The notes under the pieces were generated by a model. That model was not told the DNA's origin, searched no databases, and saw only the letters and a list, made by a program, of their open reading frames with translations. From Paraphoma chrysanthemicola (lineage: Eukaryota; Ascomycota; Dothideomycetes; Pleosporales; Phaeosphaeriaceae): DNA of 64,000 nt. The DNA is taken from positions 992,001 to 1,056,000 of the forward strand of contig JAGMWG010000014.1 in the NCBI GenBank assembly GCA_020744225.1, in the 5' to 3' direction. Both the position numbers and the translations under genes were made by a program. Positions 44,754-56,264 of the stretch are shown in pieces (the stretch's first letter is position 1; the number at the start of each line of letters is the position of its first letter).

Positions 44754-45593
44754 TTAGCAAGCAATATGCCTACCGAACTGCTTCTCGTAAGCTCTCGCTT
44801 CCTCTAGGTTCAGCTTGATTCCTCTTTGACGCTTCTCCAGCATGCTAGCCTTGACCTCTGCATCTTTCTTCGCTTTCTCCTCGCGACTCGTCCTCATCGC
44901 ACTCTTCTCTTTCACTTCAGCATACGTGCGTTGTTCCTTGACCTTCTCTCTCTCCACCATGCCCGTCCTCTTGGCCTCGCGCTCCAAGAAGCCCCAGTGA
45001 CTCAACAACTTGAATTGTTCGCGCTCCCTAATCGCTTGATTTCTCGTCACAACCTCCACAACAGCCTGCTCCAGCCTCGCATTCGTCCTCAGATACGCCT
45101 CGAAATCTGCACGATTCGCAATCTTGTCCTCGCCGTACCTTACTCCGATATTGTACGCCATTTGCTTGTATATCTTATCTCCAGGGGGTGTGCGCACAGC
45201 GCCGATGGCTTCAATGTTCGCGACGCTCGACACGGTTTTGTTGACGCGTTTGAAGTATAAGTCGAATATAGACTGCGTGAAGTCGCCCATGCCCAGGTAC
45301 TCAGCTGCGGAATGAAAGTGTATGTCTACAAACGTGTTTTCAGTGGGTGCAAGGTCACCGACGTACGAGGCGGCGGGGACTTTGAACATCAGGAATACGA
45401 GACGCCTGACTTGTTCGAGGCTGTAGATGTCGGGAATGGTGATGATGTTGTTGACGATGAGGTCTAGACGGTTGGAAGCCGCTTGGAATAGCGCGTACGG
45501 AATCGACGTCACGTTGTTGCCGTTGTGGTCGACAATGTCGATGAGAGGACCTTGAGTGAAGAGGATGCGATCGCGGCGGTGCATTTTGCGCAT
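44754..45593 (-). CDS. Fungal hypothetical protein with charged C-terminus
   Basis: 279 residues, first in-frame ATG at 45593; an upstream stop (TAG) lies about 30 codons before, so the start is fairly safe unless a further exon exists. The N-terminal half (RILFTQGPLIDIVDHNG, ASNRLDLIVNN, RRLVFLMFKVPAASYVGDL) has a BTB/POZ-like rhythm but no certain match. The C-terminal third is basic and acidic (EREKVKEQRTYAEVKEKSAM, RTSREEKAKKD) and probably helical. Function unknown. It is convergent with the ferric reductase, 133 bp away. Confidence 0.7.
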   Translation of the reverse strand: MRKMHRRDRILFTQGPLIDIVDHNGNNVTSIPYALFQAASNRLDLIVNNIITIPDIYSLEQVRRLVFLMFKVPAASYVGDLAPTENTFVDIHFHSAAEYLGMGDFTQSIFDLYFKRVNKTVSSVANIEAIGAVRTPPGDKIYKQMAYNIGVRYGEDKIANRADFEAYLRTNARLEQAVVEVVTRNQAIREREQFKLLSHWGFLEREAKRTGMVEREKVKEQRTYAEVKEKSAMRTSREEKAKKDAEVKASMLEKRQRGIKLNLEEARAYEKQFGRHIAC

Positions 45594-46663
45594 GTAGGCT
45601 TGACCGCCGATGCCGTCGTAGGCAAGTGAAAGGTTGGAGCTGCCGCGGCGGGATGAGGGTGGTTGACGACCATGGTGCTAGACGGCTGTAGATATTGGAC
45701 TTTGTCGGTATATGCAGGCCGCAGTCTCACAGTTTGTAGATGTTCGGTGTTGCTTGAGAAGGCTATTCTTGCGCTTGTTCACCTGGAAGGGTAGAATTGC
45801 CACTTTGTGATCCAGAAGTTTACTCCAGAATTTGGACGAAGGAGACCGTTAATCGTTATAGATCCCAGTTCCAGCCAGTATTTATATTAGTACAATAGCA
45901 AGGCAGTGAAAGAGGGCACATGGGAGGAAAAGGGCGTGACTCCTGAATCCGTTTGCAACGCAAACAGAGCTTTGAAATCTGAGCAACCACGAACAAGCAG
46001 CCTTGAGACAAGGAGCCAATGAAATCCACCCCTGACCTTTCGAGCAATATGTTATCTTTTGATTCGGCCGCAGACTGTCAGCATTATTCAATATGAGACA
46101 ATTGTGCAGGAGAGCAGTGGAGAGAGAAGAAGTGTCTTGGAGTCAACGTTCGACAGGACTGTACCGTCTCGAGCTTACGCACAAGCCGATCATGACTCAA
46201 AGAGCCGAAACTATGTCCAGCTCATTTGTCTCACGCGGTTGAAAAGCAGGCAATTCTGCGACAGACAAATCGATAGAAAGATGAGTTCATCGCACAGTGT
46301 AAATCTTCTAAACCAGGACTCGAGTACGGTGGCTATGCTCGGCGTGCTCGCAGGGTAACGGGAAATAATTAGATTTATTATTGAGCTGTATAATTCAATT
46401 CGACTGTGTAGAAAATGAATAGTGGTAATATACAACTCAAACAACAAAGGCCCACTCCCAGTTCGAACAAACATCCCAGTCCAAATCTGCACATCTCATC
46501 ACGCCGGTGGGCGGGAACCCCGCCATATATCCCACGCGCCCCCACGCCGCGTCCATCTGCCCCTCCACCAAAATTTCCAGAACGCGTCCACGTCCACGTC
46601 CACGTCCACAATCCGCCGACAAAACCTTCCCGTCCGCCACTTGGCTTCCCGAACACCACAACA
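45594..46663. other. Intergenic region
   Basis: Separates divergent genes. The frame in front of the EFM4-like ATG is open back to 46415 and proline/histidine-rich, but is better read as 5' leader. A repetitive cgtccacgt stretch lies at 46582-46608. Confidence 0.45.
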
Positions 46664-47413
46664 ATGCCCGACCCCACACCACCAACGCACCTCACGCCCT
46701 CTGACCTGGGCCAGAAATCTTACTGGGACACGGCGTATACGACCGAGCGCACAAACTTTGCGTCCAACGCGGCTGATGTCGGGACGATTTGGTTCAGCGA
46801 TGCGGGCGCCGAGGAGCGGATGTTGGGGTTCCTCGAGGATTTGAGTGATGAGGGACAATTACAAAAGGAAGTCAGTGAGGGCGAAGATGGTGCGGAAAGT
46901 AGTGTTGCGACGCGTTTCCTCGATCTCGGGACTGGAAACGGACATTTACTGTTCGCGTTAAGGGAAGATGGGTGGGAGGGCGAAATGGTTGGCGTGGACT
47001 ATTCCGCGGAGAGTGTTAAGCTTGCGGAATCGATACGCGATACCAAAGGGGAGGGGTATGAGGATATCAAGGTGTATGAATGGGATATCTTGGGTCAAGA
47101 ACCGGGGGCGTGGTTGGGTGATGGGTTTGATGTCGTACTGGACAAGGGCACGTTTGATGCGATATGTCTATCGCAAGACACAGATGCACAAGGGCGCAGG
47201 ATATGCGAAGGCTACCGCGAGCGCGTGGAGCCGTTGATCAAGAATGGTGGACGGTTTTTAATCACGAGTTGTAATTGGACGGAAGAAGAGCTGCGGGCGT
47301 GGTTTGACGGTGGAAAGTTGGAGTTTGCGGGGAAAGTAAAGTATCCGAGCTTCACGTTTGGTGGCAAGACGGGATCGAGTGTGGTTACGCTGTGCTTTGA
47401 GAAGAAGGGTTGA
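46664..47413 (+). CDS. EFM4: EFM4-like protein-lysine N-methyltransferase
   Basis: Single exon, 249 residues, with ATG in the context acaacaatg. SYWDTAYTTE near residue 20 is the signature of EFM4/METTL10. SAM motif I is FLDLGTGNGHLLFAL; the post-I acidic site is GVDYSAESVKLAE; DKGTFDAICLS is motif II; the C-terminus ends with the CNWTEEEL region. EFM4 methylates elongation factor eEF1A on a lysine in the cytosol. The stop at 47413 is only 7 bases from the stop of the next methyltransferase gene on the other strand. Confidence 0.9.
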   Translation: MPDPTPPTHLTPSDLGQKSYWDTAYTTERTNFASNAADVGTIWFSDAGAEERMLGFLEDLSDEGQLQKEVSEGEDGAESSVATRFLDLGTGNGHLLFALREDGWEGEMVGVDYSAESVKLAESIRDTKGEGYEDIKVYEWDILGQEPGAWLGDGFDVVLDKGTFDAICLSQDTDAQGRRICEGYRERVEPLIKNGGRFLITSCNWTEEELRAWFDGGKLEFAGKVKYPSFTFGGKTGSSVVTLCFEKKG

Positions 47414-47420
47414 AGAAGTG

Positions 47421-48438
47421 CTATTTACGCTTGAGGCGTGCGATGACGAGCCACTTCTTGCGCTCGCCGATGTCTTCGCGGCCGCCGTCGCGCTCTGCTG
47501 CCCATGGACGCCGCTTCCCGTCTGCATTCATCTCGAAGATGTCGTCTATGGCCAGCCCGCTATTGGGCACCACTTCCTCGAAGAAGGGCGCGACCTTTGC
47601 GCGTCCGGTATGGAAGCCGGCGATGCATAATATACGTGCGTCGGGGCTATCGGAGAGGAAGTAGAGCATCGACTTGGCTAGATTCTCATGCTCCCACGGC
47701 ATCCAGAGGCAGTCAGCTGCAAGAATACGCGTGTACCCGTGCTCGCGTGCGCTCTCAAAGGGCGTTGTGGTCGAGCCCCAGAGGTGACCTTCTACTGTCA
47801 CTCTCGGTCGGATATGTTCTGGTACGTTCTTCGCTACGTTGGTCTTGAGGGCTTCGAGGATGGGAGGCGCGGGATAGTCGGTGATGGCGACCTGGTTCCA
47901 TTAGCTCGGACGTAGTGAATATGGATGTCATATACATACCTCCTTTGCACCCGCCAGCGCACTCATGATGCCGCCCAGTCCTACGCCTGATCTGCCATCA
48001 GCCATCTCTTGCGTCTTGCTACGTTCAGCCTAACGCACCTGCGCCCAGCTCCAGCACCGTCTCGCCTTCCACACTCCACTTCTTCTCCTCTTCCGCATCG
48101 ACCCACCACTCTCCATTCTTCGAGCCCTCGCTCTCATCCCATACTTCTTGATTCGTCGGCCGTCCGCCCACGAGCTCGCCCATCAAGACACCCGCATTCC
48201 ACAAGTAGTGTGCAAACTTGCGCCGTTGCTCTTCGCCATTCACATCTGCAGTGCACAGCTCTAGCTCTCCATACTTTGTGTTTTTGTACACGATAACCGT
48301 GTCCGGGTCATCGCCGTGCTGGTTCTGCAAGTCGTCCGTGAAAATGCTACCCAGTGTCGAGCCAAAGATGTCTTCCGGCGTGGGCACGTGCGAGACTGGA
48401 TGGCGCAGAGAAATAAGCGAGGGAAGAAGCATGGGCAT
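47421..48438 (-). CDS. NNT1/EFM7-like methyltransferase
   Basis: Exons 48438-48039, 47986-47940 and 47891-47421 total 918 nt, giving 305 residues. The N-terminal part holds TPEDIFGSTLGSIF, KFAHYLWNAGVLMGELV and a tryptophan-rich acidic segment. SAM motif I, VLELGAG then VGLGGIM, is split by intron 1, and VAITDYP follows intron 2. Later come RILAADCLWMPWEHENL and CIAGFHTGR, as in the Methyltransf_16 group containing yeast Nnt1/Efm7. Members methylate the N-terminus and adjacent lysine of eEF1A or act on nicotinamide. The start is the first ATG in frame (48438). Together with the EFM4-like gene it forms a tail-to-tail pair of possible eEF1A methylases. Confidence 0.87.
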
Positions 48439-48743
48439 GCTGCCAAAATCTCGTAGGCGCGTGCTGGATATCCGTGAGAGGCCGATGACGCGCCGAGATG
48501 TTTGTGTGAGGGGTGATTGAGTTTGTAGCACGGCGACGTGGGGCAGAGTGCGCTAGACAGGGGTAGAGGATACGTGCATATGCAGGGTCTCTGGCGCGTG
48601 GCGTGTCGAATCGTGAGATCATTGACAGCCGAGGCTTGTCTTGACGTCTTGAAACTCGCCAGGTACAAGAGTCTACCAGGCATTGGTCTTTATTCTTTCC
48701 TTCTCCAGTCTCCATACCACCTGACCTCCTCTACCGCGCAACA

Positions 48744-49372
48744 ATGCCCTCCTTATCATCCTTTAAAAGCCCGGCAACGTACCATCTTCTAAGGTCCGGC
48801 ACTTCCCGCATGTCACGATTCTCCCCCCATCCCGAAGCTGATAACGTGATAGTTATGGTACTCTCCTCGGCTCAACACTCTTCCAATCCTTCATCGGCGG
48901 CGTCGTCGCCTACCGCGCCCTCCCGCGCGCACAATTTAGCACACTCCAGAAATCAATCTTCCCGCCATACTTCGTGCTCCAAACCGTCGCACCGCTCGCT
49001 CTTTGGATAACATATCCGCGCTCACTAATCAACGCTCTTACCTCTTCTCCCTCCGCCGCATCCGCCGCTGCGTCCGCTGTCGCAGGCACAAACGATAAAC
49101 GCAATGCGTATCTAGTCGCTACGATGCTCGTCACCGCGGTCCTGAACCTGGTTTACGTGGGTCCGAAAACTACGGAGATTATGCAGGTGCGCAAACATCA
49201 GGAGACGCGTGATGGGAAGAAGAGTTGGGATGCGGGGCCGCATAGTCCCGAGATGCAGGCGCTGAACAAGCAATTTGCGATTTTGCATAGCGTGAGCAGT
49301 ATTGTGAATTTGATTGGGTTGGGCGCGATGGTGTGGTATGGCGCGGTGTTGGGAGAGGGCTTAAGGTTGTAA
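48744..49372 (+). CDS. DUF4149/TMEM205-like small membrane protein
   Basis: Exons 48744-48793 and 48853-49372 give 189 residues. After splicing, the N-terminus reads YHLLSYGTLLGSTLFQSFIG then GGVVAYRALPRAQFSTLQ, the core of DUF4149. Further hydrophobic stretches are YFVLQTVAPLALWITYP, AYLVATMLVTAVLNLVYVGP and VSSIVNLIGLGAMVWYGAVL, making four helices. It is probably an endoplasmic-reticulum or mitochondrial membrane protein. It is divergent from the NNT1-like gene across 305 bp. Confidence 0.85.
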
Positions 49373-49658
49373 ATATGCATGGGGGAGAGACGAGACGCGA
49401 TGATGATGTATATAAGACATGAGACATGGCACGGATGTGACGTGTTCATACTAGACGGTCGGTGACACTGTGAAGCTGACATTGGCTGTTTGCATCTAGA
49501 CCGTTGGATGTGTTGTTGGTAGTGGCATTGAATGTATTAGCGATGGCTTATCATATCAAACAAGATACACGACATCCATCTTCCTAGTTGTTGTGGTGTT
49601 CCTGTATCGCTGCACTACTTCCTCCCTTGCCTTTGGCTTATCCCACTTGGTAGTCACG

Positions 49659-50213
49659 ATGTTGACCTACACGCCGTACCAAGTCTTCAGCAGCCCTACC
49701 AGTATCGTGCGAGATACCTCATCTGCAACCACATCTCCAGCAGCGCCGAGCCACGATGTACAGTATCGCCAACTTATCTCGCGTGCTGTCACGCAACGTC
49801 TACACTCTCCCTCGCTCGACTCGAACCAGCCAGGCAATCAAGAGAATTCAGACGCTTGGGAAACGAATGAGCGCAGTATCGCTCGGGATAAGGCGAAGAC
49901 ACAAGTCCTGCTGCTGAGCAAGACTTGGGGTTCGTTGTCCAACCTATATCTCAAAGCCTCATTGACACGTGTAGATGAGTTCGTGCAAGACGTAAAGCGC
50001 GCAGAGGGAGAAATTCATATTCTTACGCCGACGCGGTATGAAGGGGTTCCAATGGCTATATTCGCGGAAAGAAACGGTAAAGCGGTGAGGGAAAATGAGA
50101 AGAGCAGCTTTGTCGTGCCGATAGGTCACAGGGAAGGATGGCAGAATATGCAGCAGAAGCATATGATGCTGTTGAGGTCACTGGCCCAGACACGGGGAGG
50201 AGATTGTAGTTGA
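49659..50213 (+). CDS. Hypothetical protein, 184 residues
   Basis: Single open frame from ATG 49659. The N-terminal half is serine- and threonine-rich and probably disordered; the C-terminal half (RDKAKTQVLLLSKTWGSLSN, LYLKASLTRVDEFVQDVKRA) looks helical. No family recognised. It lies between two convincing genes, and codon use looks normal. An open frame of this size could be chance, hence the modest confidence. Confidence 0.5.
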   Translation: MLTYTPYQVFSSPTSIVRDTSSATTSPAAPSHDVQYRQLISRAVTQRLHSPSLDSNQPGNQENSDAWETNERSIARDKAKTQVLLLSKTWGSLSNLYLKASLTRVDEFVQDVKRAEGEIHILTPTRYEGVPMAIFAERNGKAVRENEKSSFVVPIGHREGWQNMQQKHMMLLRSLAQTRGGDCS

Positions 50214-50609
50214 TTGAGTGGATCGAGAATGAATGCGAGGTGAGCAACGAGTTGGACATGCTCTGGAGAGGTATCTGGTGGAGCGAGAAAGCGGGAAGGT
50301 AACGAGGAATTGGAAGAATGCATTGTACGTCCACGTTGCTTTGATCTATGGAGTGTACTCTAGGATGGTGCGGCTGACTGACGTGACTTGTAGCCCATGG
50401 AATGGATTTGGGGGAGTGAACTAGGCAAATCAGAGCGCGAAACGATGATAGCTTGGGATTGTACATGAACTTTTATATGTCGCCGAAGGTACATGTTGTT
50501 GTACAGATGAGGGCTGGCATGATGTGAAGGTTTCACTTGATATAATCTAAGAGTCAGAGCTCTGAGTCTCATGACAAACACATGAAGGTTGAAAAAGCAG
50601 TTGGCGCCG
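50214..50609. other. Intergenic, convergent
   Basis: No gene seen between the hypothetical gene and the F-box gene stop. The minus frame here is a shadow. Confidence 0.35.
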
Positions 50610-52058
50610 TCAAGTGATCTCTGTCGGACGACTATCAATCTTTGCGCCATTCGTTGCAGCGCACGTTTGTTGCATCTGCGCATTTGCCCTACATGCCTGC
50701 AGGAACGACAGCGCCCCGGAACTATGACAGCCACACTGACACACATAAGGAGGCGGTGGCGCGATAGGGCCGTCTGCATCCGGCATCAGCACCGGTATAA
50801 TCATCCCCGTTGTTCTTCTAAATCTGACAGAAATCGATTCCTGGGACGTGATGTCAAGCCTCGGAATTTCCCACAAGCCCTCTGGCTCCACATACCCCGG
50901 CCAGCCTGGAAGCCTATGATTTCCCAAACAAGTTCTTTCCACGCTCGCCGTTAGCGACAACCATTCGAGTTCGTCCGGTGCTTTGCATTTGCCGAAGTCG
51001 ATGACGCGCGAGTAAGAGAGAACGTAGCCTCCTTCGACGCAGTGTTCGCGGGCAATGGCGTTTTCGTGCGGATGCTTGAACTTCGACGCCAGCTCGATCT
51101 CGATGACGATCTCAGTTGGACACGAAGGACAACGATGTCGTTTCCACGTAATGCCGCGCGGATCGATATGTTTACTACCGACTATGTGACGAAGGGCCTG
51201 TCGCATGTGGTCTTCCAGATGATGCAGCTTATAGTGCTCATTCACATGAGGGCAAAACTCCCCCTGACCTTGGATTGAAACCTTCTTCGGGTCTGCCAAT
51301 ATTTCGTCGGTTACCAAGCGGTACCAGCGCTCACAAAGTAGGAGCCGGTCGTCTCTGAGGATGGCAGAGACATCGTACCACCATTTGTAAAGGTTCGTTT
51401 CATCGCTGATGAAGTTTAGCGAATTCGATCCGTGCTGATCAGAGTAGCGAAGGCTGCGCGCTGTTTCGTGAATCTTGACCCACGAGGCATTTCTCAAATG
51501 CGACCAGAACACAAGATTCGGGTCGATTTTATCATTGTGCTGATTGCATGACTCAGCGATTGTTCGTTGTCCCTTTTTATTAATCTTGTCGAGCATCTTT
51601 CGCCGGTGATATCTGCCGCATCCGAAGCAGATAATGTGTTTGGGCCGCAGCTCGTCGAAGCAATTGACCAGAAATCTTGCTCGCTCAATCTCATTTCCTT
51701 GTTGGTTGAGAAGGTTGGGAACATCGTAGCTCCACGATATATTTCTTCTCAATGTGCGGCTTGTTGTGGATAAAGTCGCCAGGTCTGAAAGGGGGAGGAT
51801 CGTCCACACTTGGCGCAACAAGTCACGTGGAAGGGCCTCCAAACGCGAAGGTATGGCTTCATCTACGCACTTATTCTCCCTTGATGCTTCGTGGGTTGGC
51901 GATCTTGAACTCTGCTTCCGACCCATTATGGCTCCCATGAAAGTGACAAGTGTTGTTCGCATGGTTACAAGACAGACCCTGGATATGTGCGGTGGTCGTG
52001 GAAGGGATGGGGAATTAAGTTGGAGATTCAAGGAGATGGCTTTATACAAAATTTTCAT
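50610..52058 (-). CDS. F-box protein
   Basis: Uninterrupted frame of 482 residues. The F-box is near residues 73-110: LEALPRDLLRQVWTILPLSD then LATLSTTSRTLRRNI. Downstream come a CFGCGRYHRRKM segment and HRCPSCPTEIVIEIEL, two cysteine pairs that may bind zinc, and a late CQCGCHSSG. F-box proteins link substrates to SCF ubiquitin ligases through Skp1. Proteins of this layout are numerous in dothideomycetes and uncharacterised. In-frame ATGs at 52058, 51962, 51938 and 51926 are all possible starts; the last gives a 438-residue protein with the F-box nearer its N-terminus. Confidence 0.8.
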   Translation of the reverse strand: MKILYKAISLNLQLNSPSLPRPPHISRVCLVTMRTTLVTFMGAIMGRKQSSRSPTHEASRENKCVDEAIPSRLEALPRDLLRQVWTILPLSDLATLSTTSRTLRRNISWSYDVPNLLNQQGNEIERARFLVNCFDELRPKHIICFGCGRYHRRKMLDKINKKGQRTIAESCNQHNDKIDPNLVFWSHLRNASWVKIHETARSLRYSDQHGSNSLNFISDETNLYKWWYDVSAILRDDRLLLCERWYRLVTDEILADPKKVSIQGQGEFCPHVNEHYKLHHLEDHMRQALRHIVGSKHIDPRGITWKRHRCPSCPTEIVIEIELASKFKHPHENAIAREHCVEGGYVLSYSRVIDFGKCKAPDELEWLSLTASVERTCLGNHRLPGWPGYVEPEGLWEIPRLDITSQESISVRFRRTTGMIIPVLMPDADGPIAPPPPYVCQCGCHSSGALSFLQACRANAQMQQTCAATNGAKIDSRPTEIT

Positions 52059-52650
52059 GGCTTAGCAAGATTGCAAGTGCTTTTGCATCATAGAACCAGG
52101 GAACACTGTGGTCACCTCGGGGCCTCTCGGCGTGCGGGCAGAGCGTTCGCTACCAAGATTTGGAAGCCGCATGCCCCAGGGTCGTGGATCACAACTTTTC
52201 CCCTCTTGGAGTATTGAGAAAGTTTGACCACATTCTTCGTGACAGTGTGATGTGGATACATATACGTATAGTAAATTGGGAAGATCGGAACGTGAATGGC
52301 TATCTACGCGTTTGAGCTGTCCTTACCGTATCGAATAAAGTGTTCAACCGCTCGACCTTTGCGCCTGGACTGTGCAGAGACAATTATCGCAGCCCCCTTC
52401 ATTCCCAATCTACTCCCCTCCCGATGTTTCCTCATCCCATCTCTCATTGTATACGACACATTGTCTCCGTCGATCTTTCCGTGTCGGGTCTCGATAGTCA
52501 AAGGTGCGGCTCTGGGCGGTGGCGGTTCGGTGGCTTCTCTTGGTTTCCGCTCGGAAGCGTACTTATCCTCAGAACCACGTAAAGGTGGAAGCCCGCTCTG
52601 AGGTGGGGCTTACACCCACCTTGCGGTGAGCTGCCCATTTCTGCGTGCAG
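52059..52650. other. Intergenic region
   Basis: No coding signal beyond short shadow frames. gggtgtaa-type and GC-rich words occur without a recognisable structure. Confidence 0.3.
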
Positions 52651-53925
52651 TTAGCGTAGAGTATTAACTTGCTGGAAAGAAAGATCACGTAAGAACGCCA
52701 AAGCGCTCTCTATCCCGTCCCACACCCAACAGCCCGCCGAACAGACCGAGTCGCAAAAGAATCGGAAGAAAACGTGGATTCGGCGTCGCTTCCGCTTGAA
52801 GTCCGCCGTTTTGGCCATGAATCGCACGAGTTCGTCCGAAACTTTGTAATCCCGGTTGTTCGCGCGGGCGTCAGCGTGAAGGACGAGCTCCTGTAAACAC
52901 AGTAGCTGTTTGAATTGCACCAACTCACCTTGAGGCAATTGCTCTTCTTCGAAGAGCCACTTGAGCACAAAGCTCGAAACTGCACATGTAAATCCGGCAA
53001 GAATGCCGGAAACGCCCCAGTCACTTGAAAAGTGAGCTATCTACGCATCCATGTTAACTCAAAGTATGCACAGTGAATCCAAAGAACATTCTGCCAGCCA
53101 GCAAGATTCGGCAACGACATTGCTGAGTATGAGATAGTGATCTGGCGTGAGCGGATGATCGAAGCCGCACCGTTGACAGGGAATAGACGCAGTCGGTGGT
53201 ACATTAACGCGGCGGGAATGTGCTTAAATTCGGCATTGGGGTAGGCTAGAAGCCCGACGTAGTCTCGATGGCAGTATGCGTTGTGGAAAGGACAGGATGG
53301 GAAGGCTGATTCATCGGCGGAGCACTTACGAGCCAAGAAGTCTTGGACGATGATCTTTAGCAACGACTCGATGAAGAAGCGCGAAGGCGAATGCATGACT
53401 GAATTTGATACATACTTGTACACCCATCTTTGACAATGTCAAAGACAAGAATCTGTTTGAAGAAGTCTTCTTTCAAAACCGTAAGTGCCCGACAGTGCAG
53501 CGACGATAGCAACACCTACAATAATTGACTACGAGATGGTCAGCATCGTACCAAAGACATTGCATGCTGATAATGGGATAATGGCTGGGTTGGTGACCGA
53601 TGGGGATGTACTTACCGGAGTTCAGATGCTGCACGTTGGTGGTGAGAAGAAGAGGAGTCTCAGCCCGATTCGGGATGTAAACAATGCCCTCGAAGTTCTT
53701 GCTGTACAGTAGGGTGCCATTACCTCTCCTCGTAGCATTCAGTAGGTGCTCATCGGACCATGGACGTGCCTTGGAAGGAAGACAGGGCTCGAGAGATGTT
53801 CGCTGTTGCCGTTTCAACCCGCTCCATCCCTTCCACTCACACAGCCCAGGACCACTACTGAAGTTGCCGTAAGCTTCGCAAAGACATTCACGCTCTGCTA
53901 TTACAGAATGTATCGAAGCGCGCAA
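52651..53925 (-). CDS. Unresolved spliced gene or pseudogene, secreted/membrane-like
   Basis: Several minus-strand segments have coding character but no single solution was found. 53925-53620 reads ECLCEAYGNFSSGPGLCEWK, a cysteine-rich N-glycosylatable region (NATRRGNGT). A hydrophobic piece, VGVAIVAALSGTYG, follows near 53500. 53423-53037 contains SRFFIESLLKIIVQDFLA. 53010-52651 contains GVSGILAGFTCAVSSFVLKW and KTADFKRKRRRIHVFFRFF. Intron-like ends (gtaagt, gtag, tttacag) lie between them. An extracellular cysteine-rich region plus membrane helices is suggested. Edges and start are uncertain, and decay cannot be excluded. Confidence 0.35.
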
Positions 53926-56264
53926 ATGGAACGTCGGGGCTCTCTTGGTATAATGTTCATCATGGTCCGCCTATTTTCATCAATGATGATTGATCTATGG
54001 TAGCTAAGACTGAGACAGCAAACAAGCTCCTGATTCCCGCGCAACAGGCTATGAAGACATTCATGCTGCATTGAACCAAGAGTTTGAGATAGAGAAACAG
54101 AAAGCGACGTGCGGATTAGTAATGGTGGTTGCCAAAGGCTTTGTGCACAGGTACAAATAAAGACGATGTCCTTATCATAGCTTCGTTACAGTCCTCGTGA
54201 GCTTGACTTACATGGATGGAGTCAGGGGTTCGAGTAAACTTCGATTGGCTTGGCCGAGGTATGAAGGAATCATGAGCAGAGATGGTAGAGCTTTTGATAC
54301 CGTATATACGATCATTCGCATCGCAGTGACTGCGCGCAGAAAGGACAATTTTGAATGGAACGCGGAAGCGCAGAAAATTGCCATAGTAGCCCATGATTGC
54401 GGTTTCCGTCAACCATAGATTACCACATGGTGTTCTTGGAAAACGTGAGAGAAATGACTGTAATGGAGGAGAAAAGGTTCACGAGCAGAACAAAAAGTTT
54501 TATACCCGTTCGTTTCGCTCCACTTGTCACCCAGATGATGAGGAAAGAGTAGCCTACAGGTCTTCACACCTGTACCACCCATTTCACGAGTCATTGTATC
54601 GCATTATTACCTTCAAAAGACGTCAAAACAAGTTACTGAGCCTGGGACAATTATAAATTGCACACAGTATGCACGTCTACACGCATCATCTATGCTTTTC
54701 AATCCATCACAGACCGGTGTATGGAACCTTAGATTGAATAATAGGGGTCCATGAGCGTTTATTTGAAGTAAGACATATTACATGGCGACGGAGCGTCTGT
54801 TCATGCGGGCATCAAGGGAACACGAGCCCTGGCATTGCACATTGTACATCGCACCATCCATCAGCCAGAACTCGCAGAACATCCATGCAGGTGCGTGCCG
54901 CCTTTTTGACTCAATATTTCTACAATGTGATGGTTTTCTCAAGTTCGGCAAGAAGACAGAGGACGACTTATGGAACAGTATTTCTTGACGCTTCAGGCGA
55001 CACGGAGACGTTTGTATCATGTCACGAGGTTTGGGGAGAAAGACAGAGGGAGAGAACATGGAAGTATTGCAGGTGATTTGAGGGAATGGCAATACTAATA
55101 GAAGTTGGTGGGAAGGAATGTATTTCGTGTGAGACGCCGATAGTACTTATACTCGTGAAGTACTTGGCACGTGCAGGAAATGTGTCATGTGCACTATCTT
55201 TCATACATCTTTTATAGAATAGACAGAAAGCCTGTAAGGCACCACCAGGCTCCTCAAACATCCAAGCGTGCTTTCCCAATTCAGAGACCGACCATGCGAT
55301 CAAATCCGTTGAAAACAAAACACTTGCCTTCATTCCATGCCGTTTCTTGAGCCCGTCCAAATCTTCAATCCGCACACTGCTCCTCTCACGACGTCTCACG
55401 GTCCAAGCGATATACACGAGACATGAACAGCAAATTTGATGTTTGAAGGTCATGTAATGAAGATGTTCTGTAGGAAGACAGGGATACGTGAAACAGAAGG
55501 GCTTTTATGGCGTGGCTGGAATGGGGCTCGGCTGTTTGTAGAATCGTGTTGCGATCAATGCGGTGTTTTGATAAATTTATAGGGACGGCCAGAAGCATAC
55601 TGTCGATCTCCACCGTTCTGAAGGGAAACAAAACAGAGCCAGACAAGCAGCGAACATCAGATATCTGGTTTGTGTTTCGATAGTAATCAGAAAGGTAGCA
55701 TGTATGAGGAAGAAACACACATCCCGCCACGGGAGAAGAATACATACTATATACCCTCCCAAACCCCAACGCAACAACCGACACAGCAAGACATATCAAG
55801 CCCCACGACACAAATTCACAAGACATACATATATCCCAAAAATCACTGAATTCAAGTCTTTCCCGACTTCATGTTCATATCAACGAATCCGTACCCACCC
55901 ACGCAGACCCGAAGAGGAAAACATTGGTCCCGTGCGATAGCGGTTTTGGCAAAACAGCAAGACGAGGGGACAGACATTGTGTGATGCGACGCTGGCTTTT
56001 GGCAAGTGGAGAGCACATTTTGATCTGGAAGGAAAGAAGGAGAGCACACTTTCATGGGGAAGGAAAGAAAGAGAGAAGAACTCGTAGACCGATAGGAGTG
56101 CCATGTACTCGATCATCAAGTCCCCGACACGTAATGCACATGAATTCCAAAAGCACATCACAGCACCCACACACCCTCTACTCAAACCCCCAAACCTTGA
56201 AGATCATATGCGGAGAATGTTGTACATTATACATACCCCAGCCCCCTACACATGCTCTACAAAT
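53926..56264. other. Long intergenic region
   Basis: 2.3 kb without a recognised gene. Many short frames occur on both strands (the longest about 146-184 codons, for example 55924-56478 plus), but they overlap each other and the 3' end of the next gene and show no motif. No repeat or RNA gene is seen. Confidence 0.4.

Noticed and set aside
46415..46663. N-terminal extension of the EFM4-like protein by 83 residues
   Set aside because: It is proline/histidine-rich with repetitive cgtccacgt DNA and ends at a strong acaacaATG context; the family starts shortly before SYWD.
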